In this document: positions 1 to 7,380 of the stretch, piece by piece
How the letters are laid out: each line of letters starts with the position of its first letter
Numbering within the stretch: position 1 is the first letter of the stretch
Source of the DNA: an uncultured Clostridia bacterium
GTDB taxonomy: Bacteria; Bacillota; Clostridia; Christensenellales; Borkfalkiaceae
Direction: 5' to 3'
Assembly (NCBI GenBank): GCA_944342055.1
Contig: CALVME010000051.1
Coordinates: 1 to 55,224, forward strand
Length of the DNA stretch: 55,224 nucleotides
Notes under the pieces: generated by a model
Told to the model about the DNA's origin: nothing
The model's database searches: none
What the model saw: only the letters and a program-made list of their open reading frames with translations
Translations under genes and position numbers: made by a program

Positions 1-804
1 CTGCTCCGCTTCGAGCTCGAGCGGCTGGGGGCGCGGCTGGAGATCGGCAGAGAGGTCGTGCGCCTGGAGAGGGGATTTGTTCTGACGCTTTCGGACGGCG
101 AACGGCTGGGCGCCGATTTTGTCGTGCAGTGTACGGGCGGCAAGGCGGCGAAACAGTTCGGCACGGACGGCTCCGCCTATGCGTTGGCAAAGGGGCTCGG
201 TCACAGCCTGACGCCGCTCTTCCCCGCTTTGGTGCAGTGCAGGGCGGACGTCGGCGCGCTGCGCAGTCTGAAGGGCATCCGCTCCGATGTCGTGCTCCGC
301 TGCGGCGACGTCGCCGTGAGGGGGGATTTCATGATCGCCGATTACGGGATCACGGGGGACGCCGTCTTTCGCCTCTCTTCCTACCTTGCAGACCGCGGTG
401 AGACGACGGTGTACGTCGAATTTTTGCCCGACGTGAGCGAGGAGACGCTGCTCTCCCTCCTGAAAGGCAAGCGCGCGCCGCAGGGAGAACTGTTCTGCGG
501 CGTGCTCAACAATCAGATCGGCAGATACCTGTGCAAGGCGGGCGGCTCGATAGAGGGCGCGGTGCGGCTCTGCAAGCGCTTCCCCGTCCGCGTGCTCGGC
601 ACGCTGGATTTTTCGCATGCGCAGGTCACGCGCGGCGGCGTGCCGATGAACGAAGTGACGGAGAAACTCGAGAGCCGCAAATGCGGCGGATACTTTCTCT
701 GCGGCGAGATTCTCGACGTGGACGGAGAGTGCGGCGGGTACAACCTGCAATGGGCGTTTGCGAGCGGCGCGATCGTCGCAAAGGAGTTGTTATGCAGACG
801 ATGA
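1..804 (+). CDS. BaiN/HI0933-family FAD-dependent oxidoreductase (5' end outside window)
   Basis: The reading frame is open from base 1, so the gene starts before the window; 267 residues of the C-terminal part are present. The protein matches the BaiN/YhiN (HI0933-like) flavoprotein family: it has the VVQCTGG segment that contacts FAD early in this part, and near the C-terminus the family signature CGEILDVDGECGGYNLQWAF followed by ASG, which closes the flavin site. The N-terminal dinucleotide-binding GxGxxG is off the window. Members are cytosolic NAD(P)/FAD oxidoreductases with mostly unassigned substrates. The stop overlaps the start of the next gene by 13 bases, so the two flavoproteins are probably co-translated. 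Family assignment is firm; substrate unknown. Confidence 0.85.
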   Translation: MLRFELERLGARLEIGREVVRLERGFVLTLSDGERLGADFVVQCTGGKAAKQFGTDGSAYALAKGLGHSLTPLFPALVQCRADVGALRSLKGIRSDVVLRCGDVAVRGDFMIADYGITGDAVFRLSSYLADRGETTVYVEFLPDVSEETLLSLLKGKRAPQGELFCGVLNNQIGRYLCKAGGSIEGAVRLCKRFPVRVLGTLDFSHAQVTRGGVPMNEVTEKLESRKCGGYFLCGEILDVDGECGGYNLQWAFASGAIVAKELLCRR

Positions 805-2330
805 CAGACATCAAACTGCGCCTCGGAGAATCCGAGGAGCGGCTGTTTCAGATGGCGGAGCGCGCGCTCGGCAGGAAGCCGAAGACCTTTCGCATCTTAA
901 AAAAATCGCTGGACGCGCGCAAGAAGGAGGACATCCGCTGGGTGTATTCCATCGGGTTTTCCGCGGAGGAAGAGGAGAAAGAGCCTCCGCGCGTGCGGCT
1001 CGCTTCGCCTCCCCGCGTCGTGATCGTGGGGAGCGGGCCCGCCGGGCTCTTTTGCGCCCTGCGCCTCATCGAATACGGCGCAAAGCCGATCGTCCTGGAG
1101 CGCGGCAAGTGCGTGGAGGAGCGCGCGTCGGACAACGAACGCTTCTTTTCGGAGCATCAGCTCGAGGGAGAGAGCAACATTCAGTTCGGCGAGGGCGGGG
1201 CGGGAACGTTCTCTGACGGCAAACTCTACTCGCAGACCAATTCGCCGCAGAACAGAAACAATGCCGACGTGTTCCGCCTGTTCGTGCAATTCGGCGCGCC
1301 GGAGGAGATCGCCTACCTTTCCAAGCCGCACATCGGGAGCGACAGACTCCGCGTCGCCGTCAGGAACATGCGCGAATACATCCGCGCGCAAGGCGGCGAG
1401 GTCCGTTTTTCGGCAAAGATGACCGATCTCATGATCTCGGACGGAAGGGCGGTCGGCGTGATCGTCAACGGGCGGGAAGAGCTGCGGGCGGACGCCGTCG
1501 TGCTCGCGGTCGGGCACAGCGCGCGGGATACCTTTTCCATGCTCGAAGGGAAGCTGTTCATGGAACAGAAGGAGTTTGCCGTCGGGCTCCGCGTGGAGCA
1601 CCTGCAATCGGAGATCGGGAAGGCGCAGTACGGTGCGGCATGGACGAGGCTGCCGACGGCGGATTACAAGCTCGTCTCTCACGCGAGCGAGCGCGGCTGC
1701 GTGTCCTTCTGCATGTGCCCGGGCGGCTATGTCATACCCGCCGCTTCCGAGGAGGGCGGCGTCGTCACCAACGGCATGAGCAACTACGCGCGCGACGCGG
1801 TCAACGCAAATTCCGCGCTCGTCGTCCAGGTCAAAAAGGCGGATTTCGACGGGAGCGATCCCTTGGCGGGGGTGCGCTATCAGCGCGCGTTAGAGAGAAA
1901 GGCGTTCGAGCTCGGCGGCGGAGATTACCGCGCGCCCGTACAGCTCGTCGGGGATTTTCTGCGCGGCCGCGTGAGCGATGGCTTTGGCGCGGTGCGCCCT
2001 TCGTATGCGGCGGGGGTGCGGTTTGCGCCGCTCTCCGAACTTCTGCCCGAACCGATCGCAAATTCCCTGCTGGCGGCGATCCCCGACATGGACAGGCGGC
2101 TTAGGGGCTTCGCTTCGCCCGACGCGGTTCTCACGGGCGTGGAGAGCCGCACGAGCTCGCCCGTGCGCATCTGCCGCGGCGAAGACATGCAGAGCGTATC
2201 GTGCGCGGGCGCGTATCCCTGCGGAGAGGGGTGCGGCTATGCGGGCGGGATCACCTCTTCGGCGGCAGACGGGCTGCGCGTCGCGGACGCGATCGCGCGG
2301 CAGGCGGCGGACGGCTTTTTTGCAAAATAG
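792..2330 (+). CDS. FAD-dependent dehydrogenase, COG2509 type
   Basis: A 512-aa flavoprotein. The Rossmann FAD motif VVIVGSGPAGLFCALRL lies at about residues 76-92, followed by an ERGKCVEERASDNERF segment and the family-typical GESNIQFGEGGAGTFSDGKL; a second nucleotide-related AVGHSARDTF is mid-protein, and the C-terminal GEGCGYAGGITSSAADGLRVA closes the flavin site. This pattern is that of the uncharacterised FAD-dependent dehydrogenases (COG2509) common in Clostridia. The N-terminal ~70 residues are an extra small domain that the family usually has. I chose the ATG at 792 because the frame upstream overlaps the preceding gene; a second ATG nine bases later is possible. Substrate unknown. 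Confidence 0.85.
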   Translation: MQTMTDIKLRLGESEERLFQMAERALGRKPKTFRILKKSLDARKKEDIRWVYSIGFSAEEEEKEPPRVRLASPPRVVIVGSGPAGLFCALRLIEYGAKPIVLERGKCVEERASDNERFFSEHQLEGESNIQFGEGGAGTFSDGKLYSQTNSPQNRNNADVFRLFVQFGAPEEIAYLSKPHIGSDRLRVAVRNMREYIRAQGGEVRFSAKMTDLMISDGRAVGVIVNGREELRADAVVLAVGHSARDTFSMLEGKLFMEQKEFAVGLRVEHLQSEIGKAQYGAAWTRLPTADYKLVSHASERGCVSFCMCPGGYVIPAASEEGGVVTNGMSNYARDAVNANSALVVQVKKADFDGSDPLAGVRYQRALERKAFELGGGDYRAPVQLVGDFLRGRVSDGFGAVRPSYAAGVRFAPLSELLPEPIANSLLAAIPDMDRRLRGFASPDAVLTGVESRTSSPVRICRGEDMQSVSCAGAYPCGEGCGYAGGITSSAADGLRVADAIARQAADGFFAK

Positions 2331-2376
2331 CGGAAAGGTATCATTCGCTTTTCATATGGCTATCACTTAGCGCCGC

Positions 2377-2382
2377 TATAAT
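2377..2382 (+). promoter_or_regulatory. -10 box TATAAT for the candidate sRNA
   Basis: A perfect TATAAT seven bases before the first base of a hairpin. No convincing -35 hexamer is found 16-18 bases upstream (the sequence there is ATATGG), so this promoter is only half supported. Confidence 0.4.
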
Positions 2383-2388
2383 AAGCGC

Positions 2389-2483
2389 GTAATCAGATGA
2401 ACCTCCAACGATTGATTACACCTAAACTTTTTTCATATTCTCTCACAAGAAGAGCCGATCTGCCGAGATCGGCTTTTCTTTTT
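2389..2483 (+). ncRNA. Candidate small RNA with a CCUCC loop
   Basis: The stretch starts at the expected start site of the TATAAT at 2377. A 7-bp stem GTAATCA / TGATTAC (2389-2395 with 2413-2419) encloses a 17-base loop containing CCUCC (2402-2406), which is complementary to a Shine-Dalgarno AGGAGG. An A/U-rich single-stranded linker follows, then a terminator hairpin AGCCGATCT-gccg-AGATCGGCT (2453-2474) with a T-rich tail. A 5' hairpin presenting C-rich bases plus an intrinsic terminator is the usual build of Firmicute base-pairing sRNAs. It could instead be only the 3' UTR and terminator of the upstream gene, or an sRNA cut from it. Confidence 0.5.
2453..2483 (+). terminator. Intrinsic terminator
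   Basis: Nine-bp stem AGCCGATCT / AGATCGGCT with loop GCCG, followed by TTTCTTTTT. It ends the oxidoreductase operon and the candidate sRNA. Confidence 0.85.
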
Positions 2484-2630
2484 GCGAAAAAACGGCGAAA
2501 CGCAGGGACGCGGAAGACGACGGGACGAGAAATGCGGCGTCTGCGGGAGGAAAAAGTCAAAAAACGGAAGAATGATAAGCCGCGCTTATATCTTCCCCAA
2601 AAAGTACGAATAAAAACAGAAAATAGTATG

Positions 2631-2659
2631 TTGACGGCGGGACGGTTTTGTGCTATCAT
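2631..2659 (+). promoter_or_regulatory. Promoter of the ATP-grasp/alpha-E/transglutaminase operon
   Basis: TTGACG (2631-2636), 17-base spacer, TATCAT (2654-2659). The start site would fall near 2666, giving a leader of about 25 bases before the ATG at 2691. The bases between the previous terminator (2483) and this promoter show no gene. Confidence 0.8.
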
Positions 2660-2690
2660 AAACGATGTAAAAAAGTATGTGAGGTTGCAT

Positions 2691-4004
2691 ATGGAGCGAT
2701 TGTTTGAGCGTACGGCCTCCGTAAATCAGCTTCTTGCTCGTTACGGGGTCAAATTCGGCATCTATAAAAACGGGGTATTCAAGGAACAGCTCTTTCCCTT
2801 CGACGTCATCCCGCGCGTCATCGGCGCGAAGGAGTGGGAGACGCTCGAAAAGGGGTTGATCCAGCGCGTCACCGCGCTCAACCTCTTTCTGAGCGACGTG
2901 TACGGCGAACGCAAGATCATCAGAGACGGCGTCGTCCCCGAAGATTTTGTCTTCTCGTCGTCAGGCTTCCTGCCGCAGTGCGACGGTTTTTCTCCCGTAA
3001 AGAACATCTATTCGCACATTTCGGGCATCGATCTCGTCAAAGGCAAGGACGACGCCTGGTACATATTGGAAGACAATCTGCGCGTGCCTTCGGGCGCTTC
3101 CTATCCCATGATCGCGCGCGAGCTTTGCCGCCGCGTTTCGCCGGATACCTTCCATGCGAATCACGTCTCGGACAACCGCGACTACGCGGAGCTCCTGCGC
3201 GAGACGATGGACAACGTCAATACGGGCGGGCTCAACGTCATCCTCTCCCCGGGCAGATACAATGCGGCTTACTTCGAACATTCCTTCCTCGCCGAGCGGA
3301 CCGGTTCCGTCCTTTCCACGGGGAGAGATCTCGTGGTGCTCAACGATACGCTCTATTATGTGGGCAAGAACGGAAGAAAACAGCGCGTGGGGGCGCTCTA
3401 TCGCCGCATTTCGGACGAATATCTCGACCCGCTGCACGGCAACCCGCAGTCCCTGATCGGCATTCCCGATCTGTATGAAGTGTACCGCAAGGGAAACGTC
3501 GGACTTCTGAACGCGATGGGAAACGGCGTCGCGGACGACAAGGGCATCTATTATTTCGTGCCGAAGATGATCTCCTATTATCTTGGCGAAGAGCCGATCC
3601 TGCACAACGCGCCGACCTATCTCTGCTTTTACGAGGAGGACAGAAACTACACGCTCGCAAATTTCGACAAACTCGTCATCAAGGACGTGGCGGAGGCGGG
3701 CGGTTACGGCGTCGTGTTCGGCAGCAAACTCACCAAAGAGGAAAAGGAGGCGTTCAAGCAGAAGCTCATCGCCGAGCCGCGCCGCTTCATCTCGCAGGAA
3801 GTCATCGATTTCCAGGATATCGACATTCTGGAGGGCGGGCAGCGCCTGCCGCGCAAGGCGGACCTGCGCGCGTTCGTGCTGACGGGTGAGACCGTCAAGG
3901 TGTGGAAGAGCGGGCTGACGCGTTTCTCGCGCAATCCCGATTCGTTCATCGTCAATTCGTCGCAAGGAGGAGGGTTCAAAGACACATGGGTGTTATCACG
4001 GTAG
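2691..4004 (+). CDS. Circularly permuted ATP-grasp protein (DUF404/DUF407 type)
   Basis: A 437-aa protein of the circularly permuted ATP-grasp family, which uses ATP to activate a carboxylate and join it to an amine. Visible family landmarks in order: ILEDNLRVPSGASYPM (about 124-139, acidic/Asn metal site and Arg), VGALYRRISDEYLDP, LLNAMGNGVADDKGIYYFVP, the Lys plus glycine-rich loop VIKDVAEAGGYGVVFG, KADLRAFVLTG, and a terminal SSQGGGFKDTWVL. The family is about this long. The frame is open further upstream, but the ATG at 2691 sits just behind a consensus promoter and starts the conserved sequence. It overlaps the alpha-E gene by 19 bases; this pair, with a transglutaminase, is a widely conserved module predicted to form amide or peptide bonds. 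Product unknown. Confidence 0.88.
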   Translation: MERLFERTASVNQLLARYGVKFGIYKNGVFKEQLFPFDVIPRVIGAKEWETLEKGLIQRVTALNLFLSDVYGERKIIRDGVVPEDFVFSSSGFLPQCDGFSPVKNIYSHISGIDLVKGKDDAWYILEDNLRVPSGASYPMIARELCRRVSPDTFHANHVSDNRDYAELLRETMDNVNTGGLNVILSPGRYNAAYFEHSFLAERTGSVLSTGRDLVVLNDTLYYVGKNGRKQRVGALYRRISDEYLDPLHGNPQSLIGIPDLYEVYRKGNVGLLNAMGNGVADDKGIYYFVPKMISYYLGEEPILHNAPTYLCFYEEDRNYTLANFDKLVIKDVAEAGGYGVVFGSKLTKEEKEAFKQKLIAEPRRFISQEVIDFQDIDILEGGQRLPRKADLRAFVLTGETVKVWKSGLTRFSRNPDSFIVNSSQGGGFKDTWVLSR

Positions 4005-4663
4005 AAAAGATCGATCAGCTCTGGTGGATGGGGCGCTATACGGAGCGCGTCTATACGACCATCCGCAAGTTCATTTTAAGTTACGATTACATGATCGACG
4101 GGGACGAAAATTTTTACGCAGACGTATGCGGCAAGCTCGGCATCCCCAACACTTACAAAGACGCGGAGGACTTTCTGACGCGGTATCCCTTCGACGAGGA
4201 AGACCCGAACTCCATCGTTTCCAACCTCAACCGCGCGCTGGACAACGCGATGATCTTGCGCGAGGTGATCGGCTCGGAGACGCTCGGTTATCTGTATCTT
4301 GCAATGTACGACATGAAGAAGGCGGCTCTGGACGGCGCGCCTCTCGTCGATCTGCAGTTCGTGCTCGATCACATCCTCGCCTTCTGGGGCTGCATCGAGG
4401 AGAACGTGTACAACGAAGAGATCAGGAACATCGCCCGCGCGGGCAAGCGTCGGGAAAGTTTCGATCTTCTCCTGCGGGAGGGAAAGGCGTCCCCGCGCGA
4501 GCTGGAGGCGGCGTGGAACAGGCTGAAGGCGCGGCTCGACCGTTCGCCGATCACTTACGATGCGGACATTTTCGATACGCTGCACGAAATCATCCTGAGC
4601 GAGCCCGTCAACTACCGCAACGCGCTCGAGCTTTTGGGTAAACTTTTGGAAGAACACGTATGA
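3986..4663 (+). CDS. Alpha-E (DUF403) domain protein
   Basis: A 225-aa, almost entirely helical protein. Near the N-terminus it has QLWWMGRYTERVYTTIR (residues ~10-26), the usual W-x-GRY-x-ER signature of the alpha-E family. Alpha-E proteins occur next to, or fused with, permuted ATP-grasp ligases and are thought to be partner subunits; their exact job is not known. A strong GGAGGAGG (3966-3973) inside the end of the ATP-grasp gene precedes the ATG. Its stop overlaps the start of the transglutaminase gene (ATGA), so the three are translationally coupled. The first codons MGVITVEKIDQL fit the family start. Confidence 0.88.
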   Translation: MGVITVEKIDQLWWMGRYTERVYTTIRKFILSYDYMIDGDENFYADVCGKLGIPNTYKDAEDFLTRYPFDEEDPNSIVSNLNRALDNAMILREVIGSETLGYLYLAMYDMKKAALDGAPLVDLQFVLDHILAFWGCIEENVYNEEIRNIARAGKRRESFDLLLREGKASPRELEAAWNRLKARLDRSPITYDADIFDTLHEIILSEPVNYRNALELLGKLLEEHV

Positions 4664-5436
4664 GCGTCTATCGTTATCGCTATGAGATGCGGATCTCTTT
4701 CGGGGGTCCCGTCACAAATCACAGTTTCAAAATTAAGTGCCTGCCGCAGGACAATTGCCGTCAGAAGATATTATCCTGCCTTTGGGAAGTGGAGCCGGAC
4801 GTGCCCCTCAAGGTCTATCGCGATTGGGCGGGGAATGCGGAGGCGCACGGATTCGTCTCCGACCCGCACGAAGTTTTTTCGTTTACGGTGAGCGGCGAGG
4901 CGGAGACGGCGAACGACATTTGCGAGAGCAAGGGCGACGCCTCTCCCGTCTATCGCTACGAAACGCCGCTGACGGCGGCGGGCGAAGGGCTGAAAGCGTT
5001 TTTTGCCGCGCAGGGCGTCCGTCCGGACGCGCCATACGATGCGGCGCTTGCGCTCATGCATGCGACGCACGGCGCGCTTCGATATGAGAAGGGCGAGACG
5101 GACGTCGCCACGAGCGCGGAAGAGGCGTTTGAGCGGGGCAGCGGCGTCTGTCAGGACTATGCGCACGTCATGCTTGCGCTCTGCCGCCTGGCGGGGCTGC
5201 CTTCGAAATACGTCGTAGGCTTTATTCCGGGGGAGGGCGAGAGCCATGCGTGGGTCGAGGTGCAGTGCCGCGGCTATTGGTACGGATTCGACCCGACGAA
5301 CGATCTGCTCGTCTCGGACGGCTACATTAAAATTTCGGAAGGCAGAGATTTTTCTGACACGGAGATCAACCGCGGATGCTTCCGCGGCGCGGTCTCTCAG
5401 GAAAAGCAGATCTGCGTCCTTGTGGAAAAGAGTTGA
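4660..5436 (+). CDS. Transglutaminase-like cysteine protease/amidase
   Basis: A 258-aa transglutaminase-fold protein. The Cys-His-Asp triad is visible: Cys164 in GSGVCQDYAH, His196 in ESHAWVEV, Asp211 in YGFDPTND. The N-terminal ~110 residues form the beta-rich domain that goes with this subfamily (bacterial transglutaminase N-terminal type). No signal peptide, so it is cytosolic. In the ATP-grasp/alpha-E neighbourhood such proteins are predicted to cut or transfer amide bonds on the ligase product. ATGA overlap with the upstream stop. The catalytic residues are all present, so I expect it to be active; substrate unknown. Confidence 0.88.
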   Translation: MSVYRYRYEMRISFGGPVTNHSFKIKCLPQDNCRQKILSCLWEVEPDVPLKVYRDWAGNAEAHGFVSDPHEVFSFTVSGEAETANDICESKGDASPVYRYETPLTAAGEGLKAFFAAQGVRPDAPYDAALALMHATHGALRYEKGETDVATSAEEAFERGSGVCQDYAHVMLALCRLAGLPSKYVVGFIPGEGESHAWVEVQCRGYWYGFDPTNDLLVSDGYIKISEGRDFSDTEINRGCFRGAVSQEKQICVLVEKS

Positions 5437-5447
5437 GAGATGAAATC

Positions 5448-6383
5448 ATGAACGAAAGAATTGAAAGCATTGTCGCCATGAAACTTCCTGCGGAGGAGTC
5501 CGTACGGATTTTCAGGCACAGACTCACGGCAAATGCGCGGAAACGTCTTCCGCGCATTGCGATCGTCACGGGCATTCACGGCGACGAACTGGAGGGGCAG
5601 TTCGTCTGTTACGAAGTGATCTCCCGCATCAAGGCGCATCCGGAATGCCTCTCGGGGACGGTGGACGTCTATCCCGCCCTCAATCCGCTCGGCATCGACA
5701 CGCTCACGCGCGGCATCCCGGGTTTCGATCTCGACATGAACCGCACCTTCCCGGGCGACGTCAACGGGGCGGTGACCGAACAGATCGCGGCGAAGATCAT
5801 CGTCGATCTGACGGGGAGCGATCTCGTCGTAGACATCCACGCGAGCAACCTCTTTCTGCGGGAGATCCCGCAGATCCGCATCAGCGAGAGCACGGAACCC
5901 GCGCTCATGCCGTATGCGAAATTGCTGAACGTGGATTTCGTCTGGATACACGCCGCCGCGACGGTACTCGAGTCCACGCTCGCCCATTCGCTCAACAGCA
6001 TCGGGACGAAGACGCTCGTCGTCGAGATGGGCGTAGGCATGCGCGTGACGCAGGAATACGCGCATCAGCTGACGGATGGCATTTTCAACGCCATGAAGGC
6101 GCTCGGCATCTGGACGGGAGAGGTCGCGCCCGTGCGCTCTCCCATGATCTCCGCCGCGCACGAAGTGGAATTCCTCAACGCCCCGTGCTGCGGTCTGTTC
6201 GTTCCGGGCGTGGAGCATCTGCACCGCATGAAGGCGGGAGAGGCGGTCGGCAGCATTCTCGACCCGCTCAAGGGGACGGAAGTCGTAAAAATTCTCGCGC
6301 CCTGCGACGGGCTCCTGTTCACCCTTCGGGAATATCCGATCGTGGACGAGGGCTCCCTGATCGCGCGCATTCTGAGGGATTGA
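5448..6383 (+). CDS. Succinylglutamate desuccinylase/aspartoacylase-family (M14) hydrolase
   Basis: A 311-aa zinc hydrolase of the AstE/AspA branch of the M14 carboxypeptidase fold. Zinc ligands His44 and Glu47 are in TGIHGDELEG, the third, His131, in VVDIHASN; substrate-binding Asn98-Arg99 are in DLDMNRTFPG, and a candidate catalytic Glu is in LVVEMGVGMRV. The C-terminal ~90 residues form the beta domain typical of the family (IVDEGSLIARIL at the end). The family removes acyl groups from amino-acid amides. The gene begins 11 bases after the transglutaminase stop and ends one base before the ATG of a paralogue, so it belongs to the same operon. Substrate is unknown but is plausibly the product of the ligase. 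Confidence 0.87.
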   Translation: MNERIESIVAMKLPAEESVRIFRHRLTANARKRLPRIAIVTGIHGDELEGQFVCYEVISRIKAHPECLSGTVDVYPALNPLGIDTLTRGIPGFDLDMNRTFPGDVNGAVTEQIAAKIIVDLTGSDLVVDIHASNLFLREIPQIRISESTEPALMPYAKLLNVDFVWIHAAATVLESTLAHSLNSIGTKTLVVEMGVGMRVTQEYAHQLTDGIFNAMKALGIWTGEVAPVRSPMISAAHEVEFLNAPCCGLFVPGVEHLHRMKAGEAVGSILDPLKGTEVVKILAPCDGLLFTLREYPIVDEGSLIARILRD

Positions 6384-6384
6384 A

Positions 6385-7314
6385 ATGGAACGCATCAAGA
6401 TTTTTGAACTGAAGAGTTTGTACCGCGAGAGCATGAAGGTGTACGGCTTCCGCTTCGGCGAGGGAGAAAAGACGGTCTGTATCGTCGGAGCGATGCGCGG
6501 CAACGAAGTGCAGCAGATGTATATCTGTTCGCAGCTCGTGAAGGCGCTCGGCAAAGCGGAGCGCGCGGGCAAGATCGAAAAGGGGAAGAGCATTCTCGTC
6601 CTGCCCAACATCAACACCTATTCCATGAACATCGAAAAGCGGTTCTGGCCGACGGACAACACGGACATCAACCGCATGTTCCCCGGGTATTCCCTGGGTG
6701 AGACCACGCAGCGCGTGGCGGCGGGCGTGTTTGAAGAGATCAAAGATTATCGCTATGGCATACAGTTCGCCTCCTTTTACATTCCGGGCATGTTTGAGCC
6801 GCACGTCAAAGTCATGGAGACGGGGTACGAGGACGTCGAGACGGCGAAGCTTTTCGGGCTTCCCTATGTGGTGATACGCCATCCCCGCCCCTACGACACG
6901 GCGACCCTCAATTACAACTGGCAGATCTGGGACACCAAGGCATTTTCTCTGTATGCGAACCGCACCGACCGCGTCGACGAGACGAACGCGCGGCGCATGG
7001 TGAAGAGCGTGTTTTCCTTCCTCGGCAGCCTCGGCATCGTCAGGTGCGCGGCGAAGGGAGTGCGTTCGCGGGTGGTGCGGGACGACTCGTTCGTCGCCGT
7101 CAAGTCCGCCTGCGGGGGCGTCCTCTTGCGCCTTGCCAAGACGGAAGAGACCGTGCGGCAGGATCAGGTGCTCGCTCGGATATCCGATTCCTTTACGGGC
7201 GAAATTTTGCAGACGCTGACCGCGCCCTGCGACGGCAAAGTGTTTTTCGTACACAACGAGCCCCTCGTCCATGAGGGAACGGTGGCATATCGTATCATGC
7301 CGGGCGAAGAATGA
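6385..7314 (+). CDS. Degenerate paralogue of the M14 AstE/AspA hydrolase
   Basis: A 309-aa relative of the preceding protein. Alignment by eye: GIHGDE becomes GAMRGNE, so the zinc-binding His is Arg38 while Glu41 stays; NxDxNRxFPG is kept (DINRMFPG, Asn96-Arg97); VDIHAS becomes IQFASF, so the third zinc ligand is Phe128. Two of three metal ligands are therefore missing. The C-terminal beta domain is kept (LVHEGTVAYRIM). Either it is a non-catalytic partner of the first hydrolase, or it uses a different mechanism. One base separates the two genes. No change in codon use suggests decay into a pseudogene, and the frame is intact. Confidence 0.8.
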   Translation: MERIKIFELKSLYRESMKVYGFRFGEGEKTVCIVGAMRGNEVQQMYICSQLVKALGKAERAGKIEKGKSILVLPNINTYSMNIEKRFWPTDNTDINRMFPGYSLGETTQRVAAGVFEEIKDYRYGIQFASFYIPGMFEPHVKVMETGYEDVETAKLFGLPYVVIRHPRPYDTATLNYNWQIWDTKAFSLYANRTDRVDETNARRMVKSVFSFLGSLGIVRCAAKGVRSRVVRDDSFVAVKSACGGVLLRLAKTEETVRQDQVLARISDSFTGEILQTLTAPCDGKVFFVHNEPLVHEGTVAYRIMPGEE

Positions 7315-7380
7315 AGACGGCTTTTATCGAGATTGCGCTTTTGTCATGTAAAATAAAAAATTATGAACAGGGAGATAACT

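Noticed and set aside
2397-2690. Longer ATP-grasp protein starting near 2397
   Set aside because: The in-frame upstream codons cross a terminator and the consensus promoter at 2631-2659 and are not conserved-looking.
7349-7363. TAAAAT box before malQ as another leaderless promoter
   Set aside because: No -35 at a usable distance, and the better start at 7381 has a ribosome site.
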